Assembly: GCA_013214355.1 (NCBI GenBank)
Contig: JABSSL010000050.1
Span: 1-39,320, forward strand
Reading direction: 5' to 3'
Origin: Saprospiraceae bacterium
GTDB taxonomy: Bacteria; Bacteroidota; Bacteroidia; Chitinophagales; Saprospiraceae
DNA: 39,320 bases
This document shows, one piece after another, positions 23,453-32,615 of this stretch (its first letter is position 1; each line of letters starts with the position of its first letter). Made by a program: the position numbers and the translations under genes. The notes under the pieces were generated by a model, which saw nothing but the letters and a program-made list of their open reading frames with translations, was not told the DNA's origin and did no database searches.

Positions 23453-23617
23453 GGATAAGTAAATATGCCCGCATAGAATATGAAGGCAGGTTTCGTCCTA
23501 GTCAAGCAGCAACAAGACCATAATTTGCCTAAAAAATAATGCAATAGTTAGACCAACTTAACTTAAGATACAGACAGGGCTATTATTTTTACTCAACAAA
23601 TAAAAGCCTAAAGCAAC

Positions 23618-25162
23618 ATGCGTCTAATTACCTTGCTCCTTCTGATTGGGTTAATTTCTTGTAAGCAAGAACCTACTTACCCCCCTCTAGAGGAGAATAC
23701 CAGCCAATTCCAAGATGAGCGTTTAGCTCCTTTTTACCATGGAGTAGCTTCAGGAGATCCACTGTCCAATGGTGTGGTCCTCTGGACTAGAGTAACACCT
23801 ACTACCGAGGTACCTGAAATTGAGGTCGAATGGGAAATTTCAAAGGATCAGAACTTCCAGGAAATCGCTTTATCTGGGAAAGAAATTACCAGCCCAAGTA
23901 AAGATTACACGCTCAAGGTCGATATCACCAGCGGGCTTGAACCTGGTACCCAATACTATTACCGTTTCAAAGCATTAGAGGCTACCTCTATGACTGGAAA
24001 GACTAGAACGGCTCCTCAATTAGCCGAACGATTGCGTTTTGCGGTGGTCAGCTGTAGCAATTATGAATTCGGATACTTCAATGCCTACGCTCGGATTGCT
24101 GAGGAAGAGAACCTAAGTGCCGTAGTCCACCTTGGTGATTACATCTATGAATATGGTCCTGGAGTATATGGAGACACCGCGATCGGACGTATCAATGTGC
24201 CTCCTCACGAAATTGTAAGTCTGCAAGATTATAGAGATCGTTATGCTCAGTATCGGCTTGATCCAGATTTAAGAGCTGCTCATGCCAATCATCCTTTCAT
24301 CAACATTTGGGATGACCACGAAATCACCAATAACTCATATAAGGATGGAGCTGAGAACCACCAAGCGGACGAAGGGGACTACAATACTCGAAAAGGCATA
24401 GCTCGGCAGGTCTATTACGAATGGCTTCCGATCCGGGACGGCGCTGCACATTATCGAGCCTTTTCTTTTGGCGAATTGGCAGATCTGATTATGCTAGATG
24501 AAAGACTAGCTGGTCGAACCAAGCAAGTAGACAGTCTGAGTGATGTCACGTTGCAAGATGCGGATAGAAGTATGCTAGGCGCAGAGCAATTGGCTTGGTT
24601 CCAGGAGCAACTTACCTCTTCAAAAGCCCGTTGGAAACTCATCGGCAACCAAGTGATCTTCTCCTATTTAGATTGGGGATTCCCTACTTTCAGTATCAAT
24701 CTCGATGCTTGGGATGGTTATCCAGCAGAACAACAAAAAGTAGCTGATTTCATTAAAGAGAATCAACTTAAAAACTTGGTTTTCTTAACTGGAGACACTC
24801 ATTCTTCCTGGGCCTTTGAGGTAACTAATAATCCAAAAGAAGCATACGACCCAAGCACCAGCGAGGGTGCCTTCGCGGTAGAATTTGGCGTAACAAGTAT
24901 CAACTCTAGTAATTCCAATGAAAGGGCCTCAACGGAAGACGTCTTAGCGCACGAGAAGAAAATCGTAAATACTGAAATCAATCCACACCTTAAATATGCC
25001 AATATGAGAGATCATGGCTATATGGTTTTAGAATTAGATGCCGAAAAAGCAGAAGCTTCCTACAAATATGTGGAAACTTTAAAAGAAAGAGACAAGCGCA
25101 TTCGTACGGAAGCTACCTTACAGGTGAACTCGGGAGAAGTGAAGATTCAGAGACAGGACTAA
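23618..25162 (+). CDS. PhoD-like phosphodiesterase/alkaline phosphatase (lipoprotein)
   Basis: 514 aa. Lipoprotein signal MRLITLLLLIGLISC with Cys15. An N-terminal PhoD Ig-like domain (FYHGVASGDPLSNGVVLWTR, residues about 38-125) is followed by the metallophosphatase domain: AVVSCSNYEFGYFNAY, VHLGDYIYEYG, NIWDDHEITNNSY and FLTGDTHSSWAFEV supply the Ca/Fe ligands. PhoD enzymes release phosphate from phosphodiesters and monoesters outside the cytoplasm. I saw no TAnnTTTG promoter in the 165-bp upstream gap. The lipid anchor suggests outer membrane placement. Confidence 0.93.
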   Translation: MRLITLLLLIGLISCKQEPTYPPLEENTSQFQDERLAPFYHGVASGDPLSNGVVLWTRVTPTTEVPEIEVEWEISKDQNFQEIALSGKEITSPSKDYTLKVDITSGLEPGTQYYYRFKALEATSMTGKTRTAPQLAERLRFAVVSCSNYEFGYFNAYARIAEEENLSAVVHLGDYIYEYGPGVYGDTAIGRINVPPHEIVSLQDYRDRYAQYRLDPDLRAAHANHPFINIWDDHEITNNSYKDGAENHQADEGDYNTRKGIARQVYYEWLPIRDGAAHYRAFSFGELADLIMLDERLAGRTKQVDSLSDVTLQDADRSMLGAEQLAWFQEQLTSSKARWKLIGNQVIFSYLDWGFPTFSINLDAWDGYPAEQQKVADFIKENQLKNLVFLTGDTHSSWAFEVTNNPKEAYDPSTSEGAFAVEFGVTSINSSNSNERASTEDVLAHEKKIVNTEINPHLKYANMRDHGYMVLELDAEKAEASYKYVETLKERDKRIRTEATLQVNSGEVKIQRQD

Positions 25163-25199
25163 GCCTGCTTTGTATATAGTAAAGAGAGGGCAAACTTGT

Positions 25200-25322
25200 A
25201 CTGTGGAACATAAATAGGTTAAAAAGCAGCGCGGCAAATATCCGAAGTTTTGCGTAGCCATGTCTCAGGGAAACTGCGGATATCTCGCATGGGTTTCTTC
25301 TACTAAACTTTTGTTCCACGGT
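25200..25322. repeat. Imperfect palindromic element (about 120 bp)
   Basis: The ends ACTGTGGAACA and TGTTCCACGGT are inverted repeats with one mismatch. Inside, ATATCCG (25238-25244) pairs with CGGATAT (25276-25282), and the arms align in between. The whole could fold into one long interrupted hairpin. It lies between the PhoD-like and GNAT genes and codes for nothing visible. A MITE remnant or a processing hairpin are both possible. Confidence 0.45.
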
Positions 25323-25415
25323 GCTGGTTTACTGAGCTAAAATCATACGAGCAGAAAATTGTGCCTCTATCGTGCTTTAGCCTTAATTTCACGGATAACC
25401 CTTGCTCACAATTGA

Positions 25416-25943
25416 ATGCGAATGGATATACTTATTAGACCTGAGACAGCAGCTGATCATCCAGTAATCTTTCAACTTCATGCCCTAGCTTTTGGCCAGG
25501 AAAACGAAGGCAAATTAGTTGACTTACTACGCCAAGACAATTGCTACGTTCCAGAATTATCCCTAGTTGCGGTCCTAAATGAAGCAGTTATAGGACATAT
25601 TCTATTTAGCAAAATAGAAATTGTGGAATCAGCTGATCAAAAGTCAGACAGTTTAGCCTTAGCGCCGATGGCTGTTCTACCGCAATACCAAAAGACGGGA
25701 ATTGGCGGGAAACTGATTAATGCCGGATTGGCGATGGCAAAGCAATTAGGGCATCAGTCCGTGATCGTTCTCGGTCATAAAGACTATTACCCTAAGTTTG
25801 GATTTGAACCGGCTGAAAAGTGGGAGATTCGGACACATTATGACGTGCCGAGCGAATACTTCATGGCACTAGAATTATTTCCTGGCGCACTATCAGCAGT
25901 TAGGGGTGTGGTAGAATATGCGGCTCCTTTTAGTCAAATCTAA
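25416..25943 (+). CDS. GNAT family N-acetyltransferase (YhbS-like)
   Basis: 175 aa. Acetyl-CoA-dependent transferase. IRPETAADHPVIFQLHALAFGQENEGKLVDLLR is the typical YhbS start. The acetyl-CoA pocket is LAPMAVLPQYQKTGIGGKLI (Q/RxxGxG/A motif as QKTGIGG), followed by VIVLGHKDYYPKFGFEPA. The substrate is unknown. The start could also be ATG at 25422. The convergent AraC gene begins its stop 4 bp downstream. Confidence 0.9.
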   Translation: MRMDILIRPETAADHPVIFQLHALAFGQENEGKLVDLLRQDNCYVPELSLVAVLNEAVIGHILFSKIEIVESADQKSDSLALAPMAVLPQYQKTGIGGKLINAGLAMAKQLGHQSVIVLGHKDYYPKFGFEPAEKWEIRTHYDVPSEYFMALELFPGALSAVRGVVEYAAPFSQI

Positions 25944-25946
25944 TTA

Positions 25947-26780
25947 CTATTTATACAAAGAAGGAGCACAACCATAAGTATCCTTGAAAGCAATAGAGAA
26001 ATGGGCTAGGTCTTTAAATCCACATTCAAAGGCTACTTGAGTTACATTCATATCACTGACCTTCAGCAACTCCGCCGCCCTCTTGAGTTTTTGCTTGCGC
26101 AAGTACCGCCTAGGACTCTCTCCATATATTCGTTTAAATTCTCGTTTAAAAGAGGACAAACTTAGATGGGTAAGTTCTGCTAACTCAACATTTGTAGTAT
26201 GGGAATATAAGTGCCGTTCGATCACTTCCCTAAAGGTATAAATTTGGGGTGTGAACAAGCTATTGATGATCTCTTTGAGCTGTTGACTATCGGTTTTTTC
26301 CAATAATAGAAAAAGCTCTCTTACCTTGAGAATCAGCAGCTCTTCACTCGCCAATTCCGGGTTAGCAAAATAGAATAGAATACTGTCAAAGTACTTTTCC
26401 AATAACCTATCCACTTTGATCTTGATCATAGAATTCTTGGGTGGGTCTTGCTGCTCCTCCTTCAAGAAAGCTGGAAGCTCATTTTCGAACACTTTCTTTA
26501 ATACCTCTGGATAAAAATGCACTGCGACCGCCTCGTAGGTTTTCGCCTGTTGACTTGGCAACATTTCATAGACATAGTTGTCACACTTCATCATCAATGC
26601 CTGCTTCTCCTGTACTAGCTCCGCTTGAGTAGGAGAAATGACATCATTAGCCCCTTTGACAATGTACAATAGGCAAGCCTCATTAGGCATCGCTAACGGC
26701 TTTCTCATGGGAGGGCGAATCTCTGCCTTCTCGAAAAGCATCTTATCAAATAAGTCAAGTCTTTGATGATCTAAGAACAT
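25947..26780 (-). CDS. AraC-family transcriptional regulator
   Basis: 277 aa. The N-terminal part (1-150) resembles the cupin-like AraC_N sensor domain (PNEACLLYIVKGANDVIS). The C-terminal pair of helix-turn-helix motifs is complete: NVELAELTHLSLSSFKREFKRIYGESPRRYL and MNVTQVAFECGFKDLAHFSIAFKDTYGCAP. The ligand and targets are unknown. The minus-strand SRPBCC gene lies 70 bp upstream in the same direction and could be co-transcribed or regulated. A strong hairpin lies between them. Confidence 0.92.
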   Translation of the reverse strand: MFLDHQRLDLFDKMLFEKAEIRPPMRKPLAMPNEACLLYIVKGANDVISPTQAELVQEKQALMMKCDNYVYEMLPSQQAKTYEAVAVHFYPEVLKKVFENELPAFLKEEQQDPPKNSMIKIKVDRLLEKYFDSILFYFANPELASEELLILKVRELFLLLEKTDSQQLKEIINSLFTPQIYTFREVIERHLYSHTTNVELAELTHLSLSSFKREFKRIYGESPRRYLRKQKLKRAAELLKVSDMNVTQVAFECGFKDLAHFSIAFKDTYGCAPSLYK

Positions 26781-26793
26781 AGATAGTTTATGT

Positions 26794-26835
26794 AGAGACT
26801 TGCCGCTAAGCCAGTCAACATAGCAGCAAGTCTCT
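26794..26835. terminator. Hairpin between SRPBCC and AraC genes
   Basis: AGAGACTTGC (26794-26803) pairs perfectly with GCAAGTCTCT (26826-26835) around a 22-nt loop. No T-run follows on the minus strand. It may be a weak terminator or an mRNA-stabilising hairpin between the two minus-strand genes. Confidence 0.4.
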
Positions 26836-26850
26836 ATTTTGCAATACTCA

Positions 26851-27279
26851 TTAAGCAGCTAATCCTGCCTCTTCTTTAATCAAACTTTCAATGCCCGTGA
26901 TTCCCATATTACCTACCATGCTGAGCATTTCTTTGGCAGAAGCCTCATTGGCTTCCTCTACATCGAAGTCCCATGTCCAGCTAACCGAAGCTTTTCCTTC
27001 CTGCTCTATCACTTGCATCCGCCCTTCGATATTTTCAATGGGCATCATGTTCTGACTAGGTATACGATACTCCAAAACTCGGTTTTGATGATCCACATTG
27101 AGTATATCCTCCGAGAATTCCCCCTCTTCTGTGGTGCAAAATCGCTTATTCCCTTCTACCCTACAAGCTTGAATAGGTGCTAACCACCTATCGACACCAC
27201 TTACAGCTCCAATGATCTGCCAAGCCTCAGCGGGAGTAACATCAATTGTAACGGCAATCTTGTGATTTGACTTTTTCAT
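26851..27279 (-). CDS. SRPBCC-family (START-like) protein
   Basis: 142 aa from the ATG at 27279, giving MKKSNHKIAVTIDVTPAEAWQII, the natural beginning of this fold. The frame continues to an ATG at 27309 with ten extra residues. Polyketide cyclase/dehydrase type: VTIDVTPAEAWQIIGAVSGVDRW at the N-terminus, a central beta sheet and a C-terminal helix (EANEASAKEMLSMVGNMGIT). Such proteins bind hydrophobic ligands, and the ligand cannot be inferred. Lies in the direction of the AraC regulator and DUF1330 genes. Confidence 0.82.
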   Translation of the reverse strand: MKKSNHKIAVTIDVTPAEAWQIIGAVSGVDRWLAPIQACRVEGNKRFCTTEEGEFSEDILNVDHQNRVLEYRIPSQNMMPIENIEGRMQVIEQEGKASVSWTWDFDVEEANEASAKEMLSMVGNMGITGIESLIKEEAGLAA

Positions 27280-27415
27280 CCTTTTAGTTTTGATGAGCTG
27301 TTCAAACAACTCTAATGAAACGATAGGACAAATTTGCGCATATCACCTTCCCTCTGCTTTGGTCAATGGCCCAGCTATTTGTGATTTTGGGTCAAATTTA
27401 GATGTACCTTTTCTA

Positions 27416-27718
27416 TTAGATCAACCTCCCCTCAAGTAGTAGGGACCGATCAATGGAAGCTTCCTTGAGTGGAAGCAAGCTCTTCCGGGTTTCATCCTGT
27501 GCAAAAGCCTCAAAATCTTCTCTAGTCTCAAAGCTGACGATATGCACCTCATAGGGTCTGGGATATTCTCCCGCGATCCACGAATCATCATTGGGTCTAA
27601 ATCTAGTTAGAAGCTTTCCATTGTATTGTTTCAGGATCGGAATAGCCTTCTCCTCAAAACGATGAAATGTCTCCTCTTTCCCTTCCTTCACATAGATCAG
27701 TTGTGTTAGATACAGCAT
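27416..27718 (-). CDS. DUF1330-like small dimeric alpha/beta barrel protein
   Basis: 100 aa. It starts MLYLTQLIYVKEGKEETFHRFEEKAIPILKQYNGKL, then IVSFETREDFEAFAQDE. The beta-alpha-beta ferredoxin-like pattern and size match DUF1330 or the related NIPSNAP and ABM-type domains. Function is unknown; relatives bind small hydrophobic compounds or act as monooxygenases. It lies upstream of the SRPBCC gene on the same strand with a gap of about 100-140 bp. Confidence 0.75.
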   Translation of the reverse strand: MLYLTQLIYVKEGKEETFHRFEEKAIPILKQYNGKLLTRFRPNDDSWIAGEYPRPYEVHIVSFETREDFEAFAQDETRKSLLPLKEASIDRSLLLEGRLI

Positions 27719-27954
27719 CGGGATAGCTTATGTTGAAAAATTATACAAGTTGCGATTCATTCTGCAGCGGCCAAATACTTCAGACATTTACAGCAAAATC
27801 AGACTCTCGGCTGTTTTTTGTGAAATCCTCCATTTTGTGTGGATTCATCGCAATTTGGGTTGATTAATTGGCTATCAGGTAAGGTTTCAATTGATTAAAG
27901 CTTAATTTCCGGTATAGATTCCACCTATTCTAGATCTCTTTTAAGATTAAACAG

Positions 27955-28596
27955 ATGAAAAACATTGGCCGTATAGTGATGGTTGTACTGAGCCTAAGCA
28001 TTGGAGCTTATGCTTTTACTTTTCTAGATTTCAAGATAAAAAGCATTCTACAGACAAAGGAAGAACTTGCTCGGGTACTTATTTACCAAATTGGATTTTA
28101 CTCCCACGTAGTTGGCGGAGGAATAGCTTTGATTAGCGGTGCATTTCAGTTTTTCCCCAAGTGGCGGCAAAAAAGAATCACTTTGCATCGTTTCTTAGGT
28201 AGAATATATGTAATTGCCTGCGCATGGGGCGGAATTAGTGGCTTAGGCATAGCATTATATGCAACGGGAGGCACTCCAGCCAAAATTGGTTTTACAAGCC
28301 TCGCACTGCTTTGGCTATACACTACAAGCATGGCCTACACTACCATTAAAGGGAAAAACATAGAAGCACATCGGGAATGGATGCTGCGCAGTTATGCCCT
28401 AACCTTTGCGGCTGTCATCCTACGATTACAACTACCTCTCTATCTATCGGTCCTCGCCATGGACTTTCTTCCAGCCTATCGGATCGTAAGTTGGTCCTGC
28501 TGGCTCCCCAATCTTTTATTGATTGAATGGTTCATACAGCGCCAACCCAAGGTCTTTACCCATTGGATTCCCTCAATTCAAAACTCAAAAAGTTGA
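27955..28596 (+). CDS. DUF2306 membrane protein
   Basis: 213 aa with six or so hydrophobic segments. GFYSHVVGGGIALISGAFQF, LHRFLGRIYVIACAWGGISGLGIA and EAHREWMLRSYALTFAAVILRL are the family motifs, with conserved His residues in LHRFLGR and EAHREWM that could bind heme or metal. Function is not established. Divergent from the DUF1330 gene across a 236-bp region. Confidence 0.85.
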   Translation: MKNIGRIVMVVLSLSIGAYAFTFLDFKIKSILQTKEELARVLIYQIGFYSHVVGGGIALISGAFQFFPKWRQKRITLHRFLGRIYVIACAWGGISGLGIALYATGGTPAKIGFTSLALLWLYTTSMAYTTIKGKNIEAHREWMLRSYALTFAAVILRLQLPLYLSVLAMDFLPAYRIVSWSCWLPNLLLIEWFIQRQPKVFTHWIPSIQNSKS

Positions 28597-28675
28597 GGTA
28601 TCTTGCTATTTCCCTTATCTTTCGGATGAGATTTACAATAGCCCCTAATACCTAAATTCCCAAGGAGAAAAGAAT

Positions 28676-29272
28676 ATGATCGAAGATCAAAATCGCTTTG
28701 ACAAAGTGATCCACACCATAGATCAAGCCAACCTAGCTGACCCTAATCAAGAAGAATGGGAAGGGCAAACACATGCGAAAGAATGGTTGTACGCCCAACG
28801 TATGACACAGTGGCTAAATAAAGTTTACCCAGAGGCCTCTGAAGAACTGCGAATTGCAGCCCATGCCCAGCACATTTGCCGGTGGGAAATCCCAAGATCT
28901 GATTATCCAATGGGTAAAGTGGGTTACCATCAGTGGAGAACTTCATTGCAACAGTTTCATGCCGATAAGACTGGCCAAATTCTTGAGGCTGAAGCGTATC
29001 AAACAGATCAGATTACGCGTGTACAGCAGCTGTTGAAAAAAAAGAATCTAAGAAAAGATCCTGAATGTCAACAATTAGAAGATATTATCTGCCTTGTTTT
29101 CTTAGATTACTATTTTGCACCTTTTGCCGCTAAACATGAGGATCAAAAAGTGATCGACATCCTTCGAAAGACCTGGCGCAAAATGAGTGCTTATGGGCAA
29201 GGCGAAGCACTTAAGATTGAGTATCCGGACAAGGCAAAATCGCTCATCGAACAGGCCCTGGCCGTGAATTAG
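28676..29272 (+). CDS. DUF4202 family protein
   Basis: 198 aa, mainly helical. It starts MIEDQNRFDKVIHTIDQANL. Conserved HD-like residues appear in AAHAQHICRWEIPRSDYPMGKVGYHQWR and LEDIICLVFLDYYFAPFAAKH. The pattern suggests an HD-type metal-binding fold of unknown activity. An unusually good Shine-Dalgarno sequence for this phylum, AAGGAG, lies 8 bp before the ATG. It begins a run of four plus-strand genes with the molybdoenzyme, so a role in formate or molybdenum metabolism is possible. Confidence 0.82.
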   Translation: MIEDQNRFDKVIHTIDQANLADPNQEEWEGQTHAKEWLYAQRMTQWLNKVYPEASEELRIAAHAQHICRWEIPRSDYPMGKVGYHQWRTSLQQFHADKTGQILEAEAYQTDQITRVQQLLKKKNLRKDPECQQLEDIICLVFLDYYFAPFAAKHEDQKVIDILRKTWRKMSAYGQGEALKIEYPDKAKSLIEQALAVN

Positions 29273-29340
29273 ACTACTTCTGTAAAGCGCCCTTTCCAAG
29301 AAAAAAATAATAAGTAGTTGAACTGATAAAATGATCCGTC

Positions 29341-29727
29341 ATGAAAATGCGTTGTGTCCAAAACAGCATCCGTTTGCGGTTGCGGAAATCGGAAATTGAC
29401 CAATTGGGAAAAGGAGCGACAATTGTTGAAGAAGTAGGGTTCCCTGGTGAAACCCCGTCACTCAGCTTTTCGTTAAAGATGGCCGATAAAGTCATGGCCA
29501 TTGAAGCCAATTATGTTGGTCATCAAATTCAAATTACTATTCCCCAAACTCAGGCCACTAAATGGATCAACTCCAACCAGGTGGGCTTAGAGACCTTCCT
29601 TCCGCTCCAGAACCCACAGCAACTCCATGTTTTAATCGAAAAAGATTTCCCTTGTAAGGATAGGGAAAATGAGGACAAGAGTGATCTATTTGGAGATTTA
29701 GCGGAGGAAGAGGTTAAGGCCTGTTAA
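29341..29727 (+). CDS. Small conserved protein next to the molybdoenzyme (DUF7009-like)
   Basis: 128 aa. It starts MKMRCVQNSIRLRLRKSEIDQLGKGATIVE, continues with a beta-rich stretch (FSLKMADKVMAIEANYVGHQIQITIPQTQ) and ends in a Cys-containing acidic tail (KDFPCKDRENEDKSDLFGDL). I recognise it as the type of small protein often found beside FdhF/YdeP oxidoreductases in Bacteroidota, for which DUF7009 is the name I recall, but the function is unknown. Two Cys (residue 5 and in DFPCKD) and the context suggest an accessory or chaperone role, which is inference. Confidence 0.7.
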   Translation: MKMRCVQNSIRLRLRKSEIDQLGKGATIVEEVGFPGETPSLSFSLKMADKVMAIEANYVGHQIQITIPQTQATKWINSNQVGLETFLPLQNPQQLHVLIEKDFPCKDRENEDKSDLFGDLAEEEVKAC

Positions 29728-29799
29728 AGTAAGTTTTAAGGAAGAACAATCAACTACCATATTAGGTATAGCCTACTACACCATTTATTAAGCAATTTC

Positions 29800-32118
29800 A
29801 TGTCAGTACAAGAAGAGAACAAAATAAAAGAGGCAGAAACCGGACAACCACCCGCAGAATTTACCGGCCTTAAACTCGGCAAACCCAAAACGAAGGCAGC
29901 GGGAGTCCAAGGCGTAACTGCTGCCCTAAAGCAAGCCAATAAGTACATGGGCGTCAGTACGGCGAGAAAAACGATGGCGGCAGTTAATCAAAAAGGAGGA
30001 TTTGACTGCCCTGGTTGTGCTTGGCCTGACCCGGATGATGAACGTTCAAAATTAGGAGAGTACTGCGAAAACGGCATCAAAGCCATTGCTGAAGAAGCCA
30101 CTAAAAGACGTATTGACAGCCGCTTCTTTGCCAAGCATACCATTAGTGAAATGCTGACTTGGTCTGATTTTGAAATTGGGAAAAAAGGACGTTTAACCGA
30201 ACCGATGTTCCTTCGTGAGGGCAGTGATCGTTATGAACCCATCAGCTGGTCTGATGCTTTTGACATCGTCGCCAAAAACCTTAATGCCTTAGATTCCCCC
30301 GATGAAGCCATTTTCTACACCTCAGGACGAACTAGCAATGAAGCGGCATTCCTCTATCAACTATTCGTCCGAGAATTTGGCACCAATAATCTGCCGGATT
30401 GTTCCAACATGTGCCATGAGTCTAGTGGCCTTGGTCTTTCGAAAACACTGGGTATCGGCAAGGGCTCTGTAACCCTCACAGATCTCTACGAAGCTGAAGT
30501 CGTCATCGTGATGGGGCAAAACCCTGGAACCAATCACCCCAGGATGCTGACGGCCTTGGAAAGATGTAAGGAGAATGGAGGTAAAATCATCACGATCAAC
30601 CCTTTACCAGAAGCTGGATTGATCAACTTTGTAAATCCACAACGCCCTAGTAAAGTTCTGTCAGGCGGAACTCCCTTGACAGATTTGTTCTTACAAGTGA
30701 AGGTTAATGGCGATGTAGCCTTACTGAAGGCCATTATGTTGCTGTTATGGTATGAGGAAAAGAGTCGACCGGGTTCAGCGTTTGACTTTGACTTCATTGT
30801 AGAAAATACAGAAGGTTACGAAGCATTCTTAGAAGACCTGAAACAGTACGACTTCAATACCTTGGCGGAGGCTTGCGGTGTAGCACGCGACAAGATTAAG
30901 CAAGCAGTAGATCTGATTAGACGCAATAACAAGATTATCATCTGTTGGGCTATGGGCTTGACCCAGCACGAAAATGGAGTCGCTAATATTCAAGAAGTGG
31001 TTAACCTACTTCTATTGAAGGGAGCTATCGGAAAACCTGGCGCTGGGACCTGTCCAGTCAGAGGGCATAGCAATGTTCAAGGCGATCGTACCATGGGGAT
31101 CTGGGAGGCTCCACCAAAACGCTTTCTGGATAAATTAGAAGAAACTTATGGTTTTAACGTGCCACGAAAACATGGTTTTGCGGTAGTGGATGCTATTAAT
31201 GCCATGCATAATGGACAAGGCAAAGTTTTCTTCGCCATGGGAGGGAATTTCATTTCTGCTACTCCGGATACTGCCTATACAGCGGAAGCCTTAAAACGCT
31301 GTAATCTGACGGTTCATGTTTCTACTAAACTCAACCGCAGTCATCTTATTCACGGTAAAGAAGCCTTAATTCTACCCTGTTTGGGTCGAACGGAGAAAGA
31401 TGAGCAAACTGCTGGTGAGCAGTTCGTTAGCGTGGAAAATTCTATGGGAATTGTGCACTCTTCGCAAGGCATACTTCCTCCCGTCTCTAGTGATCTGAAA
31501 AGTGAACCCGTAATTGTGGCTGGCCTTGCCCTTGCCACTCTAGGCAATAGAAGTAAAGTAGACTGGGAGGGAATGATTTCGAACTACGACCTGATCAGAA
31601 ACGATATCGAAAAGGTAATCCCTGGGTTTGACAACTATAATGAACGCGTACGAGAACCAGGAGGGTTTTATCTTCCGAATGGAGCCAGAAATGGGAAGTT
31701 CGATACGGATACTGGTAAGGCCAAATTTACTATTAATAAGCCTCCACATCGGACAGCAAAGGAGGGAGAGTATATCATGATGACCATTCGAAGTCATGAT
31801 CAATATAACACTACGATCTATGGTCTTAATGATCGCTATCGGGGCATCTACAATGAACGTCGAGTGATATTGATGAATCCTGCGGATATGAAAAAGGAAG
31901 GCTTCCAAAAGAAATCGATCGTTAACCTCATAGGCGAGTATGAAGGCGACACAAGAAGAGCCGAGCGATTCCTAGTCGTTCCTTACGACATACCAAGTGG
32001 CTGTGTTGCTACTTATTTTCCAGAAGCCAACGTCTTGGTTCCCATTAATAGCTTCGCTAAAGGGAGTAAAACACCGAGTTCGAAATGGGTGGCTATCCGC
32101 CTTGAAAAAGCAAATTAG
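29800..32118 (+). CDS. FdhF/YdeP-family molybdopterin oxidoreductase
   Basis: 772 aa, soluble, no signal peptide. Members bind bis-MGD; E. coli YdeP is linked to acid resistance, and its reaction is not known. Near the N-terminus C70 and C73 (FDCPGCAWPD) with C89 are positioned like iron-sulfur ligands. C201/C205 in DCSNMCHESSGLG fall where FdhF has its Mo-binding Sec, so a Cys ligand is likely. VVIVMGQNPGTNHPRML, GAGTCPVRGHSNVQGDRTMG and the C-terminal molydop-binding domain (SHDQYNTTIYGLNDRYRG) are typical. moaC follows after 6 bp. fdhD at 19020 would supply sulfur to the cofactor. Confidence 0.93.
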   Translation: MSVQEENKIKEAETGQPPAEFTGLKLGKPKTKAAGVQGVTAALKQANKYMGVSTARKTMAAVNQKGGFDCPGCAWPDPDDERSKLGEYCENGIKAIAEEATKRRIDSRFFAKHTISEMLTWSDFEIGKKGRLTEPMFLREGSDRYEPISWSDAFDIVAKNLNALDSPDEAIFYTSGRTSNEAAFLYQLFVREFGTNNLPDCSNMCHESSGLGLSKTLGIGKGSVTLTDLYEAEVVIVMGQNPGTNHPRMLTALERCKENGGKIITINPLPEAGLINFVNPQRPSKVLSGGTPLTDLFLQVKVNGDVALLKAIMLLLWYEEKSRPGSAFDFDFIVENTEGYEAFLEDLKQYDFNTLAEACGVARDKIKQAVDLIRRNNKIIICWAMGLTQHENGVANIQEVVNLLLLKGAIGKPGAGTCPVRGHSNVQGDRTMGIWEAPPKRFLDKLEETYGFNVPRKHGFAVVDAINAMHNGQGKVFFAMGGNFISATPDTAYTAEALKRCNLTVHVSTKLNRSHLIHGKEALILPCLGRTEKDEQTAGEQFVSVENSMGIVHSSQGILPPVSSDLKSEPVIVAGLALATLGNRSKVDWEGMISNYDLIRNDIEKVIPGFDNYNERVREPGGFYLPNGARNGKFDTDTGKAKFTINKPPHRTAKEGEYIMMTIRSHDQYNTTIYGLNDRYRGIYNERRVILMNPADMKKEGFQKKSIVNLIGEYEGDTRRAERFLVVPYDIPSGCVATYFPEANVLVPINSFAKGSKTPSSKWVAIRLEKAN

Positions 32119-32124
32119 AGATTT

Positions 32125-32607
32125 ATGTCAGATCAATTTACCCATCTCGATGCCTCCGGTAATCCCAATATGGTAGATGTGGGAGAAAAGAAGGTGAGCA
32201 GACGATCAGCAAGAGCACAGAGCATTGTCATCTTGGATGACAAAATCATGGACCTGCTGGAAAAGGATGAAATTAGTACCAAAAAAGGGCCTGTTTTTCA
32301 AACGGCTATCCTAGCAGGAATTATGGCAGCCAAGAAAACGGGGGAATTGATCCCCCTTTGCCACCCGCTAGGCTTGGATAATTGTCATATTGATATTCAG
32401 GTTCGAGCTGATCGAGCTGTTGTCATCAACTGTACCGCGTCCCTCACCGCTAAAACAGGGGTCGAAATGGAAGCCCTGGTAGGAGCTTCGCTAGCAGCAC
32501 TGACGATTTACGATATGTGTAAAGCCTTTTCCCATAACATCGTGATCCAAGAGACCAAACTTATGGAGAAAACGGGTGGCAAAAGAGATTTCAAAAGAGA
32601 CGAATAA
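32125..32607 (+). CDS. moaC: Cyclic pyranopterin monophosphate synthase
   Basis: Second step of molybdenum cofactor synthesis, forming cPMP with MoaA. 160 aa. Motifs FTHLDASGNPNMVDVGEKKVSRRSA, LIPLCHPLGLDNCHID, and LTAKTGVEMEALVGASLAALTIYDMCKA cover the active site. Unlike most moaC it lies downstream of its client enzyme, with a 6-bp gap, which couples cofactor supply to the oxidoreductase. No other moa/moe genes are in the window. Convergent with the ABC permease, 8 bp apart. Confidence 0.96.
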   Translation: MSDQFTHLDASGNPNMVDVGEKKVSRRSARAQSIVILDDKIMDLLEKDEISTKKGPVFQTAILAGIMAAKKTGELIPLCHPLGLDNCHIDIQVRADRAVVINCTASLTAKTGVEMEALVGASLAALTIYDMCKAFSHNIVIQETKLMEKTGGKRDFKRDE

Positions 32608-32615
32608 ATTCCGTC

